NCBI GenBank assembly: GCA_028287885.1 | Contig: JAQBOT010000483.1 | Location: forward strand, 1 to 12,863 | Origin: Pedobacter sp. | Lineage (GTDB): Bacteria > Bacteroidota > Bacteroidia > Sphingobacteriales > Sphingobacteriaceae | DNA length: 12,863 bases | Reading direction: 5' to 3' | Shown: positions 6,183 through 12,863 of the stretch, one piece after another | Numbering within the stretch: position 1 is the first letter of the stretch | Layout: each line of letters opens with the position of its first letter | Translations under genes and position numbers: made by a program | Notes under the pieces: model-generated | What the model saw: only the letters and a program-made list of their open reading frames with translations | Database searches by the model: none | Told to the model about the DNA's origin: nothing

Positions 6183-6209
6183 GAACAGCGCTTTTATTCG
6201 TTACCTTTG
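6179..6209 (+). promoter_or_regulatory. Promoter for the histidine kinase operon
   Basis: TATG (6179-6182, three of four matches to TTTG) is followed after a 19-base spacer by TACCTTTG (6202-6209), an exact TAnnTTTG box. Element spacing agrees with the Bacteroidota sigma factor consensus. Transcription should begin near 6215, giving a leader of about 45 nt before the TTG start at 6260. Confidence 0.6.
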
Positions 6210-6259
6210 AGATTTCATCCAGTTTACCGACTTACCTTCCTTTTAGCTAAACCTTTACC

Positions 6260-7462
6260 TTGCCGCAAAATACAAACATTAACCTCTCAGTAAAGTCTGA
6301 AAACTTCGCTCATCCAGATAAACGGTTTGTTTTTCAAAATGAAGAAATACAAAAACGTGCAGCAGAATTAGTGATAGCAAATGAAGAACTGACTTTTCAA
6401 AACGAAGAGAAGGAGAAAAGGGCTGCGGAGTTGGTTATTGCAAATTTCGAACTTGCATTCCAGAACGAGGAAAAAGAAAAACGTGCAGCAGAACTAATCA
6501 TCGCAAATAAAGAACTGACTTTTCAGAATCGTGAGAAGGAGAAACGGGCTGCGGAATTGGTTATTGCCAACTTTGAGCTTGCCTTTCAGAATGAGGAGAA
6601 AGAAAAGCGTGCAGCAGAATTGATCATTGCAAATAAAGAATTGGCTTTCCAAAATTTGGAAAAAGAAAAGCGCGCAACGGAGTTGTTTAACGCGAATGAA
6701 GAATTAAAGAGTGCCAAGTCGCAAATTGTTGATCTCAATATAAGCCTGGAACAAAAGATCATCGAACGAACTTCTCAATTGGAAGCTGCAAATCAAGAAC
6801 TCGAATCCTTTTCTTATTCTGTGTCCCACGATCTTCGCTCCCCGCTTAGAGCCATTAACGGGTTTACCCAGGTATTGGCAGAAGATTATGAGGATAAGTT
6901 TGATGAAGACGGCCGCGAGTTATTGGCAGAGATTATGGCCAATTCAAAGCGGATGGGCGAGCTGATCGATAACCTCCTTGAGTTCTCTCATATTGGTAAG
7001 CAAAGATTGTCAATCGCAAATATCAACATGACGACTCTAGCTGAAATCGTGATCAAAGACCTGCAACGACAAGAATCACACCGAGAGATTAATGTAGATC
7101 TACAGCCTTTAACCAATTGCAAAGGCGACCGTAACTTGATTAAACAAGTACTAATCAATCTCGTTTCAAATGCTTTCAAATACACAGGTAAACAGGAGCT
7201 GGCTAAGGTCGAGATTGGATCTTACACGGAAGATAATAATGTGGTTTTCTACATAAAAGACAATGGTGTAGGCTTCGATATGCGCTACTATGAAAAGTTA
7301 TTTGGTGTGTTTCAGCGACTTCATAGCAATAGCGAATTTGAGGGGACGGGCGTGGGTTTAGCTATTATTCACAGAATTATAGCTAAACACTCTGGTAAAG
7401 TGTGGGCAGAAGCACAGGTGAATAAAGGTGCTTGCTTTTATTTTTCCTTACCTAATAAATAA
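6260..7462 (+). CDS. Soluble sensor histidine kinase with six 21-residue coiled-coil repeats
   Basis: A 400-residue cytoplasmic kinase. Residues 25-150 are six near-identical 21-residue repeats (FQNEEKEKRAAELVIAN plus EL-type ending), strongly heptad-like and predicted to be one long parallel coiled coil. A short linker (150-180) leads to the DHp domain with H-box SVSHDLRSPL (phospho-accepting His190). The ATPase domain follows with N-box NLVSNAFKY (Asn300/304), G1 box DNGVGFDM, F-box LFGVFQRLH and G2 box GTGVGLAI, all intact; the sequence resembles phytochrome-type kinases. There is no PAS, GAF or membrane segment, so the input is unknown. An in-frame stop at 6248-6250 limits the gene, and the first in-frame ATG is codon 226, beyond the H-box; the start is therefore probably TTG at 6260, or GTG at codon 38. 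The response regulator begins 22 nt downstream, its likely partner. Confidence 0.92.
   Translation: MPQNTNINLSVKSENFAHPDKRFVFQNEEIQKRAAELVIANEELTFQNEEKEKRAAELVIANFELAFQNEEKEKRAAELIIANKELTFQNREKEKRAAELVIANFELAFQNEEKEKRAAELIIANKELAFQNLEKEKRATELFNANEELKSAKSQIVDLNISLEQKIIERTSQLEAANQELESFSYSVSHDLRSPLRAINGFTQVLAEDYEDKFDEDGRELLAEIMANSKRMGELIDNLLEFSHIGKQRLSIANINMTTLAEIVIKDLQRQESHREINVDLQPLTNCKGDRNLIKQVLINLVSNAFKYTGKQELAKVEIGSYTEDNNVVFYIKDNGVGFDMRYYEKLFGVFQRLHSNSEFEGTGVGLAIIHRIIAKHSGKVWAEAQVNKGACFYFSLPNK
6332..6709 (+). repeat. In-frame 63-bp tandem repeat, six copies, coding
   Basis: Six units of 63 bp begin at 6332, 6395, 6458, 6521, 6584 and 6647. Each encodes 21 residues, exactly three heptads, so gain or loss of a unit preserves both reading frame and coiled-coil register. 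Units 2 and 4 (ending ANFELA) and units 3 and 5 (LIIANKEL) match each other best, indicating a past duplication of a 126-bp two-unit block. Copies differ mostly at synonymous positions (for example GAG/GAA, GCA/GCC, TTC/TTT), so the protein pattern is kept by selection rather than being a fresh expansion. Units 1 and 6 are the most divergent, as expected for array ends. Confidence 0.93.
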
Positions 7463-7484
7463 TTTAAATTTAACCTCTTATATC

Positions 7485-7925
7485 ATGCCTCACACAAACA
7501 CCGAAATACTTCTTGTAGAAGACAACAAGTCTGATGCTATTCTCACGATAAGGGCTTTAAAAAAGCACAACCTTGCCAATAATTTGATGCACCTTACCGA
7601 TGGAGCACAGGCACTTGAGTATATATTTGGCACTGGCGAGTATGAAGGACGAGACATTACGCAGAAGCCAAAGGTGATCTTTTTGGATATTAAAATGCCT
7701 AAAGTCGACGGATTGGAAGTATTGAGGGTAATTAAAGGTGATGCAAGGACAAAGAATATTCCTATTGTGATGATGACCTCATCTAAAGAAGAAAAAGATA
7801 TCATAGAAAGCCACAACCTAGGTGTTAATAGCTATGTTGTAAAGCCTGTAGGCTTTGAGAAGTTCTCAAAAACAATAGCTGAGCTTGGCTTCTACTGGCT
7901 GGTTGTAAATAACACCCCGCAATAA
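7485..7925 (+). CDS. Single-domain response regulator, Rcp1/CheY-like
   Basis: A 146-residue stand-alone receiver domain. The frame extends back to an ATG at 7428 inside the kinase gene, but the ATG at 7485 gives MPHTNTEILLVEDNKSDA, the normal start of the fold, so it is chosen. Key residues are the acidic pair Glu12/Asp13, phospho-acceptor Asp68 in IFLDIKMPKVDG, Thr98 in IVMMTSS and Lys120 in VVKPVGF. The long loop before the Asp strand (FGTGEYEGRDITQKPK) is typical of Rcp1-type regulators that pair with phytochrome-like kinases. There is no output domain, so it should work by phosphotransfer or protein binding. It lies 22 nt after one kinase and 6 nt before the next, and its partner kinase is probably the repeat-containing protein upstream. 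Confidence 0.94.
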   Translation: MPHTNTEILLVEDNKSDAILTIRALKKHNLANNLMHLTDGAQALEYIFGTGEYEGRDITQKPKVIFLDIKMPKVDGLEVLRVIKGDARTKNIPIVMMTSSKEEKDIIESHNLGVNSYVVKPVGFEKFSKTIAELGFYWLVVNNTPQ

Positions 7926-7931
7926 CATCTT

Positions 7932-10157
7932 ATGAGCAAACTTAGAATCCTACATCTAGAAGACTCACCAAGCGACGCGGAGCTGGTTCGGCGCGTTTTG
8001 AAAAAGGGAAACTTGGATTTCGAAAGAGTTCTTGTAGATAAGAAAGCTGATTTCCTGACTGCACTGAACAATTTTGCACCTGATATTATTCTCTCCGACC
8101 ATAGTCTTCCATCTTTTAACTCCCACGAAGCTCTTGAGATTGTCAAAGAAGCAAACCTAAATATCCCTTTTATACTAATTACGGCGAATGTATCTGAAGA
8201 GTTTGCTGTTGACGTAATTCGGAAAGGTGCAGACGACTATATTCTTAAAGACAGGCTTCAAAGGCTGCCAAGCGCTATTGAGAATGTATTAGACAAATAC
8301 CGGTATGAAAAAGAACGTCAGGTGTTTATTGACAACGTTATAGAAAATGAGAAACGCTTTAGAGCCCTGATAGAAAATAGCTCTGACGGTATTGCAGTGC
8401 TTTCTGGAACCGGTAAGCCAACGTATGTCTCACCATCAATCAAAAACATCTTAGGCTACTCTTATATCGAAGGTAAGGAGCTTAACCTTGTCGGCCTTTC
8501 ACATTCGGAGGATTTGATTATGTTTCAAAAGCTGATGCAAAAGGCCATCGCCAATCCGGGAATCTCCTTCAAGGGAGAGCCAACCCGAATGACACATAAG
8601 AATGGTGAATGGCTTTGGATAGAGCATGTATTAACCAATATGTTGCACGACCCATCTATCAATGGTATTGTTGATAATTTTCGCGACATAACGGACAGAA
8701 TTCAGTTTGAGGATGTGATGCGGGAAAGCGAAGAAAAATACCGTTCTTTCTATGAGAATAGTATGGATGGAATCTTATTGACAGTCCCTGATGGCGATAT
8801 ATTAGCCGCAAATCCTGCAGCCTGTGCAATTTTCCAGATGACTGAAAAAGAAATATGCCATCTCGGACGACTCGGGTTGGTCGATCAAGAAGATCCTCGT
8901 GTAGCGATGGCCATTAGGAAGAGGCAACTTACCGGCAAGGTAGCGACCCAAGTTACCTTTGTCCGTAAAGATTTAAGCAAGTTTGCTGGAGAAGTTACTT
9001 CTGCTGTGTTTATGGAAAGTGCAGGGAATAAGCGCACTTCCTTGATTATTCGAGACATATCCGCCAGAAAAGAAGCCGAGGCTGAAGCACTGAGAGCATC
9101 TGAAGAAAAGAATGTTATACTAGAAAGTATACGAGATGCTTTTTTTGCGGTGGATGAACATTGGGTTGTTACCTACTGGAACAAAGAGTCAGAAAAACTG
9201 TTGGAATGTTCCCGTCAACAGATTATTGGGAAAAAGCTGTCGTTTGTATTCGAAGAATCCAGCAATACATCGTTTTTCAATTACTATCGAAAGGCGCTTG
9301 AAACGAATGAAATTCAGAACTTTGAAGCATTCTATGAAAAAACAAACAGTTGGTTCAATGTAACTGCATATCCATCTGCGAACGGACTTTCTGTATATCT
9401 AAAAGATGTTACGGAGCGAAAGCTATCGGATTTAAGAGTCATAGAACTGAATAAGGATCTGCACAATTACACCAAGGAGCTGGTAATTGCAAACACGGAA
9501 CTTGAACAATTTTCCTACATAGTCTCCCATAATTTGAGGGCGCCCGTAGCCAACATCATGGGGCTAGCGACTGAGATGAACGATGAATCTCATGCTCCAG
9601 AGACGAAAACGATGTTGAACAACGCATTAATGGCTTCTGTAAACTTGTTAAATAATGTTATAGTCGATCTAAATACGATTTTAAGGGTAAAGAAAGAGAT
9701 TTCTGAAAAGAAGGAATTGGTTAGTTTTTCCTGTGTAGTCGATGATATAAAGCTTAGTATCCAGAATTTAATAGAGACAGAACAAGTTGAAGTTTACACG
9801 AACTTTGAATGCAATGAGTTCGAAACTTTAAAAAGTTATATCCACAGTATCTTTTTCAACCTGATATCCAACAGCATTAAATTTCGCCAGGCGAAGCAAA
9901 GACCTTTGATAGAAATCTGCTCTTCTAAGAATGCTGACCGCTTAATAATTACCTTAAAAGACAATGGTATTGGGATAGACATGTCAAAGAGAAAAGATCA
10001 GGTTTTCGGCTTGTATAAGCGTTTTCACCAACATGTAGATGGAAAAGGAATGGGGTTGTTCATGGTGAAAACGCAAGTAGAAACAATGAAAGGAAAAATA
10101 TCTGTAGAAAGCATCGTTAACGAAGGAACTTTGTTTACCATTAGTTTCCCGATATAA
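7932..10157 (+). CDS. Hybrid sensor kinase: REC-PAS-PAS-PAS-histidine kinase
   Basis: A 741-residue cytoplasmic protein. Residues 1-125 are a receiver domain (acidic Glu10/Asp11, phospho-acceptor Asp56 in IILSDHSLP, Thr84, Lys106 in YILKDRLQRLP). Three PAS domains follow at about 139-256 (with a PAC-like end NFRDITDR), 265-387 (ending RDISARKEAEAEAL) and 389-499 (ending LKDVTERKLSD). After the linker ELVIANTELEQFSY comes the DHp domain, H-box IVSHNLRAPVANI (His533), then the ATPase domain with N-box FNLISNSIKF, G1 DNGIGIDM and G2 GKGMGL. All catalytic motifs are present. The N-terminal rather than C-terminal receiver means phosphorylation by another kinase may gate this one, making it a second tier downstream of its neighbours. 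No membrane segment is visible; PAS ligands are unknown. The start is 6 nt after the response regulator stop, so the three genes are co-transcribed. Confidence 0.94.
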   Translation: MSKLRILHLEDSPSDAELVRRVLKKGNLDFERVLVDKKADFLTALNNFAPDIILSDHSLPSFNSHEALEIVKEANLNIPFILITANVSEEFAVDVIRKGADDYILKDRLQRLPSAIENVLDKYRYEKERQVFIDNVIENEKRFRALIENSSDGIAVLSGTGKPTYVSPSIKNILGYSYIEGKELNLVGLSHSEDLIMFQKLMQKAIANPGISFKGEPTRMTHKNGEWLWIEHVLTNMLHDPSINGIVDNFRDITDRIQFEDVMRESEEKYRSFYENSMDGILLTVPDGDILAANPAACAIFQMTEKEICHLGRLGLVDQEDPRVAMAIRKRQLTGKVATQVTFVRKDLSKFAGEVTSAVFMESAGNKRTSLIIRDISARKEAEAEALRASEEKNVILESIRDAFFAVDEHWVVTYWNKESEKLLECSRQQIIGKKLSFVFEESSNTSFFNYYRKALETNEIQNFEAFYEKTNSWFNVTAYPSANGLSVYLKDVTERKLSDLRVIELNKDLHNYTKELVIANTELEQFSYIVSHNLRAPVANIMGLATEMNDESHAPETKTMLNNALMASVNLLNNVIVDLNTILRVKKEISEKKELVSFSCVVDDIKLSIQNLIETEQVEVYTNFECNEFETLKSYIHSIFFNLISNSIKFRQAKQRPLIEICSSKNADRLIITLKDNGIGIDMSKRKDQVFGLYKRFHQHVDGKGMGLFMVKTQVETMKGKISVESIVNEGTLFTISFPI

Positions 10158-10215
10158 CTGAAGACTGAAAATAAGCCCGTGTGGTTTTAGCACTCTTTGA
10201 AAGACTAAATACTTT

Positions 10216-11469
10216 ATGACCAAAACGCTCAACCTCATACGAATACGCTTTACTTTCCTCTTTTTTTTCCTGTTTGTACTCCTTTTTAACAACAGTGCAT
10301 TTACCTTCCTCAGAATCGTAATCCGTTACATAATCCCAATACAAAACCAGATGGTGTTTTGGGTAGGCAAACATATTCTGCATAGGACTGAAGCTATAGA
10401 CTCTCTGCCTAATGGTAGCGGCGACACTACTTATGGTTATGTGTTGCTATTCGTAGTATTGTTGTTATCCTTAATAGGAACAATTTTTTGGTCGGCTCTA
10501 GATTGCAAAAGGTCGAGTAGTAAACGCTTATTTTATTTTCTTATCGTTCTATTACGGTACTACGTTGGCTTTATGCTGATCCATTATGCGGTGGCAAAGC
10601 TTTATGAAGGACAATTCCCATCACCGTCAGTTGCCGGGCTGTTAACAACGTATGGTGATTCATCACCTATGGGACTTGCATGGCGTTTTATGGGTTACTC
10701 AAACGGTTACAAGTGGTTTATGTTTGTGGCAGAAATGATGGGCACATTACTGCTTTTTAGAAAAACTGCGACAATTGGTGCCTTCTTAAGTTTGATGACC
10801 TGCCTAAATATCATGCTAATCAACTACTTCTTTGACGTGCCTGTCAAACTGCTTAGCACCGCATTAGTAATCATGTGCTTGGTCATCCTCTCCCCCAATA
10901 TCCTCACGCTGTTTCAATTCTTTTTTATGGGGAAAACTGTTGGGCTGAACATAATTACTCCCCCAACACTTCATGCAAAATGGCAAAAGGTTTCGGTTGT
11001 TGTCCTAAAGTATTTTACTATTGCCTTTTGTGTTTTAATTCCTTTTGGTGCCAGGCTTTACACGATGGCTACTGAGAAAGGTGACCCTAACCAGAGTTTG
11101 TATGGTGCATATCGCATTTCTAAGTTAACCTGGACAGCAGGAGCACCCACTGAAGACAGTCATTATTTGAGCAAAAGCTGGCAAGTAATTGGTTTTGATG
11201 GTGGTGACTGGGCAATAATAAAGTATGGTGACAACGAAACAATCTATGCTAAATCTGAAATTGAACTCGCTAATAAATCCATGAAGTTTTCTTTATTGGA
11301 AGCACCCGGATTGGTCTATAATTTAAAGTTTGAAATTCCGAAGAAAGATTCTCTTGTGCTGAAAGGTGTTCTGCTCGGTAAGCCAGTTATCATTCTAATG
11401 AAGAAAAAGGCATTTGAATTAACGTCACGTGGGTTTAGCTGGGTCAATGAACATCCCTACAACAGGTAA
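10216..11469 (+). CDS. DoxX-like multi-pass membrane protein
   Basis: A 417-residue integral membrane protein. Hydrophobic segments lie near residues 13-42, 73-94, 104-128, 166-181, 184-206, 209-238 and 260-282, seven or eight passes, followed by a soluble tail of about 130 residues. HYAVAKLYEGQFPSPS (123-138) and the later WRFMGYSNGYKWFMFVAEMMG resemble DoxX/DoxD-type quinone-linked membrane proteins, and the ending RGFSWVNEHPYNR resembles Bacteroidota proteins annotated as DoxX family; biochemical function is not established. The tail contains GFDGGDWAIIKYGDN and FSLLEAPG.. segments likely beta-rich. It starts 58 nt after the kinase with no terminator visible, so read-through from the operon is possible. 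A T8 run at 10261-10268 lies at codons 16-18. No signal peptide beyond the first membrane helix. Confidence 0.72.
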   Translation: MTKTLNLIRIRFTFLFFFLFVLLFNNSAFTFLRIVIRYIIPIQNQMVFWVGKHILHRTEAIDSLPNGSGDTTYGYVLLFVVLLLSLIGTIFWSALDCKRSSSKRLFYFLIVLLRYYVGFMLIHYAVAKLYEGQFPSPSVAGLLTTYGDSSPMGLAWRFMGYSNGYKWFMFVAEMMGTLLLFRKTATIGAFLSLMTCLNIMLINYFFDVPVKLLSTALVIMCLVILSPNILTLFQFFFMGKTVGLNIITPPTLHAKWQKVSVVVLKYFTIAFCVLIPFGARLYTMATEKGDPNQSLYGAYRISKLTWTAGAPTEDSHYLSKSWQVIGFDGGDWAIIKYGDNETIYAKSEIELANKSMKFSLLEAPGLVYNLKFEIPKKDSLVLKGVLLGKPVIILMKKKAFELTSRGFSWVNEHPYNR

Positions 11470-11642
11470 TTAACACAGATCTAGATCTCTTAATACATAT
11501 TTAAATAATGGAGTTTAGGGTTGGTGGGATATGGCTGTATGCTATGGTTTCTAGATACCAACTATTGTTCTTTTATACGCATTGTGCTTGCGCGTTAACG
11601 ACTAATTTCTAAGGTTCCCAAAAATTCACTATTTTGCAACAA

Positions 11643-12791
11643 ATGCAATTCAAAGAAATCGTAGGACAGGAACGCGTAAAAGAACAGCTGATACAAACAG
11701 TTATAGAGAACAGGGTGAGCCATGCTCAGTTGTTTCTTTCCTGTGATGGCAGTGGTGCCTTACCGCTCGCAATTGCCTATGCTCAATACATAAATTGTTT
11801 GAACCGTGCTGAAACTGATAGTTGTGGAACCTGTTCGTCTTGCCGGAAATACAATCGTTACATACACCCCGACCTCCATTTTTCGTATCCTTTCTTTGCA
11901 TCAAAAGACGTTAAAATTGCCGTTGATGTTTTGGAGGAGTGGAGAACGATGCTGCTTGCAGACCCCTATACGGACCTAAATATATGGCGCTCAAAGCTTA
12001 ATGCAGAGAACAAACAGGCAAACATCAATATCGCTGAGTGCCATGACATCATTAAAAAGTTAAGCTATAAGGCTTTCGAGGGGGAGACAAAAGTACTGAT
12101 CATGTGGCTTCCTGAGTTTCTGGATAAAGAAGGGAATGCCTTGTTGAAGATCATCGAAGAACCACCTGAAAATACCTTGTTCATTCTTGTGGCAAGTAAC
12201 CAGGAACAAATCCTATCAACCTTACTCTCGAGAACGCAAATTGTCAAAATTCCAAAGTTGGAAGATGCCGTGATTGAGCAGTACTTGATGGAGAAACATG
12301 GATTATCAGCACTGCAGGCTGCGGATTATAGCTTTTTAGCCGACGGAAATCTGATTGAGGCGAAGGCAATGATCGCCAATGCCGGCAATGACAATGCAGA
12401 CTTATTTGCTGAATGGCTCCGCATGGGCTTTAAAGGAAATGTGCCCGATATGATTGGATTTGTTGACTTGCTTGCGGGTTGGGGAAGGGAAAACCAAAAG
12501 AACTTTCTTAAGTATGGCATCAGCTTTTTAAGAGAATGTAGCTTACTGCTTAGTGGGGCTGAAGCCTTGGTCAAATTACCAGCACGAGCATTGGATACTG
12601 CGCAAAAGCTTAGTACGCATGTTCTGGACCTGAATATGGCCGATGCAATCATTGCAGAGCTCGAAAAAGCGCACTACCACATCGAACGGAATGCGAATCC
12701 TAAAATCTTGTTTTTAGATGTATCTTTGCAGCTGGTAAAAATTATAAAGTTTAAATCGCTCCCGAAAGGGACTCAATATATATACAATTAG
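11643..12791 (+). CDS. holB: DNA polymerase III delta-prime subunit
   Basis: A 382-residue clamp-loader subunit of the AAA+ class, part of the complex that loads the beta sliding clamp on DNA. Translation could begin at TTG 11634, but ATG 11643 (MQFKEIVGQERVKEQL) matches the usual family start. The N-terminus is FKEIVGQE; the Walker A region is SCDGSGALPLA, without the Lys-Thr/Ser, as expected for delta-prime, which does not hydrolyse ATP. A zinc module follows with Cys52, Cys61, Cys64 and Cys67 (NC-x8-CGTCSSC). The Walker B-like region is VLIMWLPEFLDKEGNALLKIIEEPPENTLF-type (quoted in parts), and the SRC position reads LLSRTQIVKI with Thr replacing Cys. The C-terminal third is the helical collar domain. 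A possible weak promoter (TTTC 11606, TATTTTG 11630) lies immediately upstream. The next gene starts 2 nt after the stop, and this holB-PSP1 order is common in Bacteroidota. Confidence 0.95.
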   Translation: MQFKEIVGQERVKEQLIQTVIENRVSHAQLFLSCDGSGALPLAIAYAQYINCLNRAETDSCGTCSSCRKYNRYIHPDLHFSYPFFASKDVKIAVDVLEEWRTMLLADPYTDLNIWRSKLNAENKQANINIAECHDIIKKLSYKAFEGETKVLIMWLPEFLDKEGNALLKIIEEPPENTLFILVASNQEQILSTLLSRTQIVKIPKLEDAVIEQYLMEKHGLSALQAADYSFLADGNLIEAKAMIANAGNDNADLFAEWLRMGFKGNVPDMIGFVDLLAGWGRENQKNFLKYGISFLRECSLLLSGAEALVKLPARALDTAQKLSTHVLDLNMADAIIAELEKAHYHIERNANPKILFLDVSLQLVKIIKFKSLPKGTQYIYN

Positions 12792-12793
12792 TT

Positions 12794-12863
12794 ATGGGAT
12801 GTGGAAGTTGTTCGACAGGTGGCGGTTGCGCCCCCTCAGGCTGCAAAAGTAATGGCTCCTGCC
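12794..12863 (+). CDS. PSP1 / RicT (YaaT)-like protein, partial N-terminus
   Basis: Only the first 23 codons are present before the window ends: MGCGSCSTGGGCAPSGCKSN, then GSC. The Cys/Gly-rich start with paired CxxC-like spacing is the recognised N-terminus of Bacteroidota PSP1-domain proteins, homologues of RicT/YaaT. In Bacillus, RicT belongs to an Fe-S-containing complex affecting RNase Y and phosphorelay; whether that holds here is inference. It starts two bases after the holB stop, so it is co-transcribed with it. In many Bacteroidota gldH follows, outside this window. Confidence 0.85.
   Translation, partial: MGCGSCSTGGGCAPSGCKSNGSC

Noticed and set aside
7428..7484. Upstream extension of the response regulator to ATG 7428, overlapping the kinase
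   Set aside because: The added 19 residues are the kinase end read in another frame plus intergenic bases; the receiver fold starts normally at 7485.
9984..10383. Overlapping minus-strand ORFs of 102 and 80 codons across the end of kinase 2 and the start of the DoxX-like gene
   Set aside because: Lys/Arg/Ser-rich translations without family resemblance, antisense to two convincing genes; they are complements of the plus-strand coding.
11477..11488. 12-bp palindrome AGATCTAGATCT after the DoxX-like gene
   Set aside because: It is two adjacent AGATCT hexamers; without a loop or T-run it is not a terminator, and no second copy was seen in the window.
11508..11612. A 34-codon ATG-started ORF on the plus strand between the DoxX-like gene and holB
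   Set aside because: No recognisable family, no promoter box or ribosome-binding signal at the right place, unremarkable composition, and length easily reached by chance. The 164-bp gap otherwise shows nothing clear apart from a weak promoter-like pair close to holB.
11738..11770. Loss of the Walker A lysine in holB as a defect
   Set aside because: Delta-prime subunits usually lack a functional Walker A; the zinc module and other motifs are intact, so this is normal.
1..12863. Defence island, CRISPR, transposon, integron or prophage
   Set aside because: No spacer-repeat array, transposase, integrase, terminal inverted repeats, tRNA-attachment site or nuclease/toxin pair was found; gene content is housekeeping, envelope and signalling.

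Overview
The window looks like chromosomal core DNA of a Bacteroidota member, most likely family Sphingobacteriaceae (Pedobacter/Mucilaginibacter/Sphingobacterium type). The grounds are Bacteroidota-typical families (DUF3078, DUF6266, carboxypeptidase-regulatory-like secreted protein, a Cys/Gly-rich PSP1 protein directly after holB), several matches to the phylum's -7 promoter box TAnnTTTG, weak or absent Shine-Dalgarno sequences, and moderate-to-low GC. No tRNA, rRNA, CRISPR array, insertion sequence or phage gene was seen.

Left part (1-4842), all on the minus strand. Read in the direction of transcription: a DUF6266 protein, ruvX (Holliday-junction resolvase-like/YqgF), a class I O-methyltransferase, two tandem paralogous GH73-type glucosaminidases (one short and secreted, one a lipoprotein with a C-terminal LysM), a secreted carboxypeptidase-regulatory-like protein, and a DUF3078 protein running off the left edge. 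ruvX to the LysM lipoprotein is very tight (15 nt gap, 1 nt gap, 1 nt overlap) and is probably one operon. A -7 box upstream of ruvX lies inside a perfect 12-bp inverted repeat.

Middle (4843-6259). A 440-bp divergent intergenic region carries a 3.4-copy 11-bp direct repeat and two palindromes sharing the core ACAATTGT. It precedes qorB, a close relative of E. coli QorB NAD(P)H:quinone oxidoreductase. A 122-bp gap with an 11-bp stem and a good Bacteroidota promoter then leads to the signalling operon.

Right part (6260-12863), plus strand. Three adjacent genes form a soluble phosphosignalling module: a histidine kinase whose only N-terminal input region is six 21-residue (three-heptad) coiled-coil repeats and which apparently starts at TTG; a single-domain Rcp1/CheY-like response regulator; and a 741-residue REC-PAS-PAS-PAS-histidine kinase. 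Nothing membrane-spanning is visible in any of the three, so sensing should be cytoplasmic. They are followed by a DoxX-like multi-pass membrane protein, holB (DNA polymerase III delta-prime) and the first 23 codons of the PSP1/RicT-like gene.

Most of the window is ordinary housekeeping and envelope DNA. The most distinctive parts are the expandable three-heptad repeat in the first kinase, the way its repeat unit echoes the pre-H-box linker of the second kinase, and the repeat/palindrome structure between the DUF6266 gene and qorB.
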